Below are positions 20,201-29,400 of a stretch of 60,000 bases of DNA, one piece after another; the stretch's first letter is position 1, and every line of letters starts with the position of its first letter. The stretch is from Mesostigma viride (taxonomy: Eukaryota > Streptophyta > Mesostigmatophyceae > Mesostigmatales > Mesostigmataceae), in the NCBI GenBank assembly GCA_009746045.1, contig RPFO01000485.1, forward strand, positions 418,883 to 478,882, given 5' to 3'. The position numbers were made by a program, and so were the translations under genes. The notes below the pieces were generated by a model. The model did no database searches and had not been told where the DNA came from. It saw nothing but the letters and a program-made list of their open reading frames with translations.

Positions 20201-23200
20201 TCACACACATCACACACATCACACACATCACACACATCACACACATCACACACATCACACACATCACACACATCACACACATCACACACATCACACACAT
20301 CACACACATCACACACATCACACACATCACACACATCACACACATCACACACATCACACACATCACACACATCACACACATCACACACATCACACACATC
20401 ACACACATCACACACATCACACACATCACACACATCACACACATCACACACATCACACACATCACACACATCACACACATCACACACATCACACACATCA
20501 CACACATCACACACATCACACACATCACACACATCACACACATCACACACATCACACACATCACACACATCACACACATCACACACATCACACACATCAC
20601 ACACATCACACACATCACACACATCACACACATCACACACATCACACACATCACACACATCACACACATCACACACATCACACACATCACACACATCACA
20701 CACATCACACACATCACACACATCACACACATCACACACATCACACACATCACACACATCACACACATCACACACATCACACACATCACACACATCACAC
20801 ACATCACACACATCACACACATCACACACATCACACACATCACACACATCACACACATCACACACATCACACACATCACACACATCACACACATCACACA
20901 CATCACACACATCACACACATCACACACATCACACACATCACAACATCACACACATCACACATCACACACATCACACACATCACACACATCACACACATC
21001 ACACACATCACACACATCACACACATCACACATCACACACATCACACACATCACACACATCACACACATCACACACATCACACACATCACACACATCACA
21101 CACATCACACACATCACACACATCACACACATCACACACATCACACACATCACACACATCACACACATCACACACATCACACACATCACACACATCACAC
21201 ACATCACACACATCACACACATCACACACATCACACACATCACACACATCACACACATCACACACATCACACACATCACACACATCACACACATCACACA
21301 CATCACACACATCACACACATCACACACATCACACACATCACACACATCACACACATCACACACATCACACACATCACACACATCACACACATCACACAC
21401 ATCACACACATCACACACATCACACACATCACACACATCACACACATCACACACATCACACACATCACACACATCACACACATCACACACATCACACACA
21501 TCACACACATCACACACATCACACACATCACACACATCACACACATCACACACATCACACACATCAGGCAATCACACACATCACACACATCACACACATC
21601 ACACACATCACAGACATGAGACACATCACACACATGAGACCGCATGAGACCGCATGAGACCGCATGAGACCGCATGAGAGAGCATGAGACCGCATGAGAC
21701 CGCATGAGACCGCATGAGACCGCATGAGACCGCATGAGACCGCATGAGACCGCATGAGACCGCATGAGACCGCATGAGACCGCATGAGACCGCATGAGAC
21801 CGCATGAGACCGCATGAGAGAGCATGAGACCGCATGAGACCGCATGAGACCGCATGAGACCGCATGAGACCGCACGGGTCATCCAAGCCCAATCCGGCAT
21901 GCGCGGGCATCCAGCTAGGGGAGCCACACGGAATCGCAGGTGCCTTCTGCTAAAGCACATCAGACAGCGGACAGACACGCACCCAACATCCCCACATGCC
22001 AACCAGCCCTGACTTCCCTCCCATGAACTCCTGGCTTCGCCTGCCTGCCTGTAACACCAACAAGGCGGGCCACCCCTGCATCTGGCTGTCCTCTTCTCAG
22101 GGGACCGCCGCACCGCGTTCCATTGGGTTGCTAGGATCCCTGCGCGCCCGCAGGTCAACCGCGGCAGGCGGAACGTACGCGGGCGGGTACACCTACAGCG
22201 TTGCAAGGCAATCCCCTTCTTCCCATCATGTTCTCCGCGGCAGGTGGGCCACGGCCTCCACATGTTGCCATGCCCTGTGGACCCATACCCTGTGGCGCAC
22301 TTGCGGTGTCGGGATCACGCCACGCGGCCGAAGCATACCTGCCAACCACTTGAACAACAGAACGTGCCAACGGACACCCTTGCAGCCAATAGCGCTCATG
22401 ACACATGCACGGCTCGCTCCCTACATGTTCACCCAACAGGCGTCGGCAGCACACACAAACACAGACACAGAGACACGCCAGTGCAGGCCACGGGCCAACC
22501 ACTAGACTACAAGGGCAGTACATAAGCAGGGGCCCGTCACACACATAGTCGCGCCGCGGGCGCCTTTATGCGATCGAATGGCACCGTCTCCAGACTGGCC
22601 CACGAACAGTCCACGACCGCCACGCCCTTCTCTTCCATCAGCGGCGCGTCTTCGCGGGAGACAAAGCGCGTGCCTGCGGGGCTGGTGTAGCCAACAAGGG
22701 TGGGGCAGCGCAAGGCGAGGCATATATGGATGGCGTTGCTGATGCGAGTCAGGGCATGCATGGGTGGTGGGGTTCAACGGAGGGAGAAAGCAGGTCATGT
22801 TCAGGTCATGTGGGTGGAGGGAGGAGAAGGGAAGCCAGCAGCAAAGGACGGCTGACATCGGAGCAAGGCAAAGTCAGAGTGGCTGATGTCGGAACCCCAC
22901 CCCCCTAGTCTTTGCATGGCACTTGACCTCGTTGGCAAACGTGGCTTGTTCCAACGCAGTTGCTTCTCCCAGGCCAGGTAGGCACTTCCCTTGGAAGAGC
23001 CCCCGTCGCAGCCAACCTCTTGTGCCGCTCTGGTGGAGTGGCTGCAAACACTTAATGGGCTACTGACCACTCCAGAAGTACCTATCGCCACGCCGTGTGC
23101 TGAGAAAGCGGGGAGACTGCCCCACACCCACCGCGTGGATGGTCTGGCTTTCACCGGAGCGCGATGCACATCCCACACGCACATGCCATTCGCACATGCC

Positions 23201-25368
23201 ATTGCAATACGTTGGAGTGAAATGCCTGTCTCACCCGAACATGCCACTCATGCCTCCCCTGAGCGGCTGCCCCCTGACCGCCGCATTCCCACACCTTCCC
23301 ACACTGCATGTCCTGTGTTTGGCACAGTGGCCTACTCCTCACCTGAGCGCCAAGGACGGCTCAACCCACAACCCACATGCCCTCACCTGAGCACCACGCC
23401 GGTGAAGCGCTGCTGCACGCGCAGCTCCTGGCGCGCACACAAGGACAAAGGGGGCAGGATGTGGGATGCGGGATGGGGCAGATGAGATGACGCACAGGAC
23501 ACGGCATCAGAGAGCAGGGGGCACCCCACACGGCACGACACAGCATGACACAGCATGACACAGAGATGACAGGAGATGAGAAGAGGGATCGGCTCCCCCA
23601 GGTCGAGGATGACATGGCAAGATGCGAGGTGCGGCACAACATAACATGAGATAACATGAGCTAACATGACATAACATCAGGGGCGAGGAAACAGCACACA
23701 ACATGAGCCACAGCACGGAACGCACCTCACGGGGCATTTGATCCCTCCTATTGTGCACCCGGTCCTATTGACATAACACCAGGGGCGAGGAAACAGCACA
23801 CAACATGAGCCACAGCACGCAACGCACCTCACGGGGCATTTGATCCTTCTTTTGTGCACCCGGTCCTCGTGGGGCCAGACAACAATTAAGAATCACGTAG
23901 CTATATAGGTAGGCAACGCAGGGGGTGGATGCCATCGTGGGTGAAGGCAGGCACGCCTCTTGCATGCTTCTCGCACGTTGGTGGCAGGTTGCTACGCACT
24001 ACACGTGGCAGGTGCCAGCAAGGGCGATACCAGCATGCAGGCATCCTGTTGGCCAGCACACAGCGCACGACCGGTTGTGCCGGCCATCAGCCGATGAGCC
24101 ACATGCGGGTGGACCGTGAAGTGCAACACATGCACACGCGCGTGGACCGTGCAGTGCAACACGTGCACATGTGCGTGGACCGTGCAGTGCAACACGTGCG
24201 CCTCCCCCACGTTCTTCCCCTTGCGCCCCTTTGTCGTTCCAACACAATACGAGCACAAGCTCACCAACTCCCCCACGTTCTTCCCCTTGCGCCCCTTTGT
24301 CGTTCCAACACAATACGAGCACAAGCTCACCAACTCCCCCACGTTATTCCCCCAGCGCCCAGCAGCGCTTGTCCCAGGACTTGCTCCCTGACCGACGATC
24401 CTCACACGTAGCCCCCCCATAAAGTCGCCTTATGCTGACACAGCCCATCACCGAAAAAACCTTGAGCCATTCGGTGCCAACTGGCTACAGAGCTCCAGCC
24501 ATCGCTGCCACCTGGCGGTACTACCACACGTCCGCCCCCTCTCCCCCCTGTACTCCCCCCCCCCTTACCTTGACCAGCCCAAAACGCGCCAGCTTGCGCC
24601 CAGTGCACTTTTTGGAGTCGCACTGCCCAAAGTCCTGTGCGCAACCGTAGGTGCAGCAATTCCCACGCAAGCAAGAGTTCCGTCGAGGGGTTTGCGGTCA
24701 CACCCACGCGTGGCATGTCCTGTTGCAGCCACAGAACCGCGGCATGTCCTCCCCCCCCCCTTGCACCAATGGGGTGACCTCGTAGCGCGGGTGAAAGGGG
24801 TGATCCCGACATCGCGTGGCGGCCGCACGCATGCGCAGGTCCCGCAGCGCAGCGGTGCCTCAGCGCATGTGGCCAGGCAGCGAGCTGGGTAGTGGGAGGG
24901 ATGTCCCCAAAAGACAACCAAGCAGCTGCCCCAACCATGGCAGAGTGTAGCACACCAGCCTTCCATCCATCCATCGGCTAGCTCATGCGCGGTCTACATG
25001 CATGGGTCATCCATCCATCAGCTAGCTCATGCGCGGTCTACATGCATGGGTCATCCATCCATCGGCTAGCTCATGCGCGGTCTACATGCATTGGTCATCC
25101 TCGGACCCTAGTCTTGGAGTCATCCACAAATGGATTCATTCACTTTCTGACCTGCAGGGCTACCTAGTCAGAGCACAAAAGAGCACAAACTTGTGGGTGC
25201 GACAAGAGAAAGCGCAGCCCCCGCAAACATGCAGGCGGCGGGAATCGGTACCCTCTGGACCCCCTTAAAAACAAGATCAAATATGGACACCCCCCCTACA
25301 TAGTTCCACACAGCAACTGCGTCATGTACGGGTAGCTGTGGAGTAGCGCGGACAGCATCATAACACAT
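788..25368 (-). CDS. TSR3: 18S rRNA aminocarboxypropyltransferase Tsr3, split by a giant satellite-bearing intron; central exon not found
   Basis: Tsr3 transfers the 3-amino-3-carboxypropyl group of S-adenosylmethionine to a hypermodified pseudouridine of 18S rRNA late in 40S maturation. Exons in transcript order: 24634-24569 ([20 protein letters not shown], the N-terminal signature), 23427-23387 ([13 protein letters not shown]), 22681-22545 ([12 protein letters not shown], then [17 protein letters not shown], holding the conserved DCSW), 1420-1269 (EVLELYAAC...[11 protein letters not shown], the family C-terminal helix) and 990-788 (acidic tail with DDLPPLHRN, ending IPANPNR, stop TAG). Junctions are GT-AG, and phases agree wherever both sides are visible. 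An exon at 25368-25300, reading [10 protein letters not shown]...VAVWNY, is a tentative start (phase 0). The roughly 54 residues around the family LPYLVAANPVNYG segment, part of the SAM-binding core, were not found between 22544 and 1421, so the gene may be broken or misassembled here. Family identity is firm; completeness is not. Confidence 0.85.
1943..21637. repeat. 19.7 kb tandem array of a 9-bp unit (ATCACACAC), inside a TSR3 intron
   Basis: The unit ATCACACAC repeats about 2,180 times. The left edge (1943-2167) has variant units such as CGCACATC, ACCCATC and ACAGCAC. From 2235 to about 20940 I see no interruption at all, roughly 2,078 copies. The right edge has small length changes near 20941 and 21026 and substitutions at 21567 and 21611. 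The plus strand has essentially no G over the array, so a TSR3 transcript would be (GUGUGUGAU)n. A 9-bp unit without a stop keeps every frame open, so the thousands-of-residue His-Thr or Cys-Val-Asp frames are not genes. Confidence 0.98.
2168..2235. repeat. Pure (CA)n block between variant and uniform parts of the 9-bp array
   Basis: About 68 bases of uninterrupted CA dinucleotide separate the variable left edge of the 9-bp array from the uniform body. It probably arose by slippage inside the CACAC part of the unit. Confidence 0.95.
21633..21872. repeat. 10-bp tandem array (CGCATGAGAC), about 24 copies
   Basis: This array directly follows the 9-bp array through a hybrid stretch (CAGACATGAGACACATCAC, near 21611). 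Two units carry GAGAGAG in place of GAGACCG. It lies in the same TSR3 intron, between the 22545 exon end and the giant array. Confidence 0.95.
21873..22544. other. Unique part of the large TSR3 intron; no exon found
   Basis: I searched this stretch on the minus strand for the missing Tsr3 central exon (a frame resembling PYLVAANPVNYG) and found none. The nearest resemblance, a short AACCCAATGGAACGCGG on the minus strand near 22110-22130, is too weak and lacks suitable splice sites. Confidence 0.5.
23669..23867. repeat. Two tandem copies of a 102-bp unit in a TSR3 intron
   Basis: The segment that begins ACATAACATCAGGGGCGAGG at 23669 recurs at 23771 with a few substitutions. It ends GTGCACCCGGTCCT in both copies. 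It lies in the intron between the 24569 and 23427 exon ends of TSR3. Confidence 0.95.
24109..24200. repeat. 33-bp tandem repeat, about 2.8 copies
   Basis: The unit begins GTGGACCGTGCAGTGCAACA. Copies start near 24109, 24142 and 24175, with a few substitutions in the first. Intronic in TSR3. Confidence 0.9.
24202..24362. repeat. 66-bp tandem repeat, about 2.4 copies
   Basis: The unit begins CTCCCCCACGTTCTTCCCCT. Copies start at 24202, 24268 and 24334, the last one diverging after about 20 bases. The first two are nearly identical. Intronic in TSR3. Confidence 0.95.
24976..25100. repeat. 44-bp tandem repeat, three copies
   Basis: The unit begins GGCTAGCTCATGCGCGGTCT and ends in CATCCATCCATC. 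Copies start at 24976, 25020 and 25064. If the tentative first exon at 25300-25368 is right, this lies in TSR3 intron 1. Confidence 0.95.
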
Positions 25369-26462
25369 TTAGAGTAGCTGTAGTTCCAAATAATTTCCAC
25401 GGCTTTATTTACCTACCCACATGGCTAGAGGCATGGGGAATTTAGCACTCCACGTGCCACCGTCGTTGGTATCTGCAGGGCGCCGGAGCAACGCAGCCAA
25501 GACATTGTCATGGGCCGGCAACCATGGGCGATACCGTCAGATATAAACTCAGCCGGCTGATAATAGTAAGCGGATTGTGCGCACGGAAGCGCGTGCTTTG
25601 CGGCATGCCAATTGCCGCCGGCGGCATGTAAAAGGGGGGCAGGCTGCGAAAAGCGATAATGCCTCACCGTCCGGCGCCCGAGGCTCCTCCGCCCTGCGAG
25701 TGGACAACAAGCGATCACAAGTGAAAATGGAAGTTAAGAATGAAAATAATTAACGACTGTTATTTGCTAAGTAATTCAGCAGAAAACCTCAGACGCAATT
25801 ACAAACCATCTTTGGCCGGCATCTTCCCGAGACCAGCCTCTTGAACCTGCACGCGTTTTACCGCCGGCACTATGACCTCCCTGTTTGCCACGCCCCATCC
25901 TGAAGACCTTCCAAGTAAATACCACCGCTTACGACTTCGAAACCATGGCATAAAACTTCAATTGCATAAAAGCAGCCAATTTTTTTGCTCTTTTACTGCG
26001 CAACGAACATTGCCACAAATTTGTTAATGGCTGCCTTCGGCGGGATGTGCCAGCTGGCAGAAGTTGACCGGAAAAGGCCGTAGATATTTCTGGCAGCTGG
26101 AACTAAGTTCGTGTTGTAGTGCGGCCAAGTACGGCCGAAGGGCGGTGCCACTTGCCACGCCGAGGGCGGGACACGAGTGCATGCACGCAAAAACAACACG
26201 AGCACTTGAGCAGTCGGGCATTGACCGCGGGCTACAAACAAGTGATGTACTTCCACAGACCAAATTAATTTTGCGGGGCAGCTGGACATGGGCTATACTA
26301 TATTTTGCCAGGAAAATTCATGCATGATGCGAGCACAGCGCGGAGCTGCGAGCGTAACCTTAATAGAGAAAGCATTCGTTATGGTTGGCCGACACATTTG
26401 TTGATGCCCATTTTTTGAGCGTGAAGGAGAGGGGCAATACCTTTGCGCAGGGAGAGCACAGG
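25369..26462. promoter_or_regulatory. Divergent intergenic region between TSR3 and the OTU gene
   Basis: About 1.1 kb separates the tentative TSR3 start (minus strand) from the OTU start (plus strand), so both promoters should be here. Stretches such as TATACTATATTTT near 26293 are AT-rich, but I cannot call a specific element. No coding exon is visible. The only part that holds an in-frame upstream ATG is 26385-26462, which may be the true OTU 5' coding end. Confidence 0.45.
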
Positions 26463-29400
26463 ATGGAGGTTAGCGTGGCTGATCAAGTCGGGCCACCGGC
26501 TGACGATTGCTCAAATGACGCAGCTATTGCAGCTGCCCTTGGTGGCCCCCTTGATAAGACGCGAGAAGCCTTAATAGGCGATGATGCGGCGATAGCAAGT
26601 GCGCTTCATCAGGGAGAGGTTGAGGATGAGGAGCTGAGTTCTATAAGGCGGTCCAATTGCCACCTGGATAGTCTGCTTGACAGTGCAGTCGCGTCGTGTC
26701 TCGGTCATGTTCCCTCAATACGGGTAAGTTCGGCGACACTCGGTGGCACCCTAGGTTTGTTGCTCCATTCACATGTCACGTACGCCCTCCAAGACGCTCT
26801 AGCCCGCCTCAATTCAAAATTGCGGCATTACTTCTACGCCTTGGTTGATGCCCACAACCCCGCGCTCTTGACGGTCAGGTGACGCCGAAGATAAACGGGC
26901 CTGTACCTCCGCTCGACCAGGCTGAGGTGGCCCGCGCTCGGTTGCAGGAAAGGTCGGTGGAAGGTGTTGGTTAATGATGGTTTAGTCCTACATACCTTAG
27001 TCTTATATATGTCTTTTGACTCGTTCAGCTTTCCACGCAACTGCATTGGCCACCTAGGCCTCCTTATGCTGGCATGTGTAGTGGTCACCCGTGCCGCCAG
27101 CTCATGGCACATCCAGCGTTCACCCACACCGCCAGCTGTCCAGGGTCAACTCCCCTGGGTGTTCCTCTCCACGTTGGCGCCTTCATCTTCTCGTTGCTAG
27201 CCTTAGCAAAGGGGTTGACTGGTTATAGGGGCACACCCAGCTGCTTGGTTACCTGGTTACAGGGGCACACGCAGCTGCACGCGCCGTTCTAAACTGGTTT
27301 TGCATCGCTCCGCGCGTGTTCCCGGGTAGACAAGTCGAGGTGGTAGGGGGCCACAACCCCAGTGCTGGGTGTAACTCTAGAGTCTAGATCATGCATGCAA
27401 AGGCTGTCCGCAGCCACAGATGCTGGCGACCGTTACAGCCCCAAGTTAAAGGTGTCCAGCTATTAATAGTAACAAGAATGGCTCGCCATAACGCGGTGGT
27501 GTGCCTCATGTTGGCGAGGTTCTTGGCCAGGCATGGCGCACAGCGCTACTCTAGGCCAGCCTATGGTGAGTCGTGTTGCGCCACTCTAGGCCAGCCTGGG
27601 GTGCGTTTCACTGCGCCGCCGTGTACATCGAGTCTCCGCCATGCCGGCTGGCCGCCCGGCGCTTTTCCAACGCTTTTACGAGTCTCGACTTGTAATTTCC
27701 TGTCGGCCACCCGGGGTCTAACACAGTGTACCACCCACCATATCTCAACTCCAGTCGGTGACGGCCCAAGCTCTTCTTACTTAGTCCTTTCAGGGCGTCG
27801 TGCCCTACCCTTGCACCGCGTGGCTTGTTCCCATGGTCCTCCTGCGCAGGCTGTTTTTCTACGGGCTGCGCGAGGTGGTGGTGTCGGGTGATGGCAACTG
27901 CCAGGTAGGATGCGGCAAGTGGCCAGGTGTGATGGCGCAACAGGTAGATAGCGGAATGGCTTCGTGTGTCGAGTTGCCACATCACTTGGGGGTGGTGGCG
28001 GGCAGGTAGCGGCCCAGTCATGTCATGGCAGCTGCGCACCATACACACGGAGGGTGCACCCGTGCTTAGGGTGCTTTCATGCGTGCTCTGGTCAAGAGCT
28101 GCTAGCAAGTGCGGGTTCCTGTTCTGGCCGTGACATGCCCATGAGCATGGCCAGCTACTGCCAGGTGGCAATGTGTCGCACTTCCAACCCGTGTGAGTGG
28201 CAGGCGGCGGTATGAACCTGTACAGTGCTTCTGCGAACTTAACATGTTGGGAGGTTGCCCCACCGGGCAGGCACATGCTGATGGCCACCCAACTCCCATC
28301 CCCCATCCCCATCCCCCATCCCCCATCCCCCATCCCCCATCCCCCATCCCCCATCCCCCATCCCCCATCCCCCATCCCCCATCCCCCATCCCCCATCCCC
28401 CATCCCCCATCCCCCATCCCCCATCCCCCATCCCCCATCCCCCATCCCCCATCCCCCATCCCTCCCACCCTACCCGCTGTCGCTGCTTCCACCAGCTGCT
28501 CCTGCTGCTTTGCATTTGCTGCCCTGGCTGACTCCCCCCCTTGTCCTCTTCGCCGTTGAACACTTTGGCCCCATCTTTGCCTCGTCCCTTTTTTTAGTTT
28601 GTGGCGGTTTGCGGCGGCGTGGCACCCGCTGGTCCTGGTCGTGCTTACCTCGTTGCACCCATTGCCCCTCTTTGTCTGTATTCCTTCTCCTTCTGGTACC
28701 TCGCGCAGTTTGCGGCGGTGTCGGACCAGCTCTACCGCACGCCCACCAACCACCGTGCCGTGCGCAGCGCAGTTGTCAAGCAGGTGGGTGGGTGCCTTGG
28801 TTGGCTAGGGCAGGTGGGTGGGTGGTGTGGTTGGCTAGGGCAGGTGGGTGGGTGGTGTGGTCGGCTAGGGCAGGTGGGTGGGTGCCTTGGTTGGCTAGGG
28901 CAGTTGGGTGGGTGGTGTGGTTGGCTAGGGCAGGTGGGCGGGTGGTGTGGTTGGCTAGGGCAGGTGGGTGGGTGGGTGGTGGCGAGGGCAGGTGGGCGGG
29001 TGGTGTGGTTGGCTAGGGCAGGTGGGTGGGTGGTGTGGTTGGCTAGGGCAGGTGGGTGGGTGGTGTGGTTGGCTAGGGCAGGTGGGTGGGTGTTGTGGTT
29101 GGCTAGGGCAGGTGGGCGGGTGGTGTGGTTGGCTAGGGCAGGTGGGTGGGTGGTGGCGAGGGCAGGTGGGTGGGTGGTGTGGTTGGCTAGGGCAGGTGGG
29201 TGGGTGGTGGCGAGGGCAGGTGGGTGGGTGGTGTGGTTGGCTAGGGCAGGTGGGTGGGTGGTGTGGTTGGCTAGGGCAGGTGGGTGGGTGGTGTGGTTGG
29301 CTAGGGCAGGTGGGTGGGTGGTGTGGTTGGCTAGGGCAGGTGGGTGGGTGTTGTGGTTGGCTAGGGCAGGTGGGTGGGTGGTGTGGTCGGCTAGGGCAGG

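Noticed and set aside
1860-21657. Open frames of about 6,300-6,600 residues made of His-Thr or Cys-Val-Asp/Met repeats
   Set aside because: They are the translation of a stop-free 9-bp repeat, open in several frames on both strands at once. There is no start context, splice logic or non-repeat domain.
22100-22140. Missing TSR3 exon suggested by AACCCAATGGAACGCGG on the minus strand
   Set aside because: The match to the NPVNYG segment needs a frame break, the flanking residues do not fit, and no donor follows in phase.
28293-28462. Interstitial telomere repeat
   Set aside because: The GGGGGAT unit does not match TTAGGG- or TTTAGGG-type telomeres, and it lies in an intron.
27608-28753. A 381-codon minus-strand frame
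   Set aside because: It runs antisense through OTU exons 3 and 4 and the 7-bp array. It has no recognisable domain.
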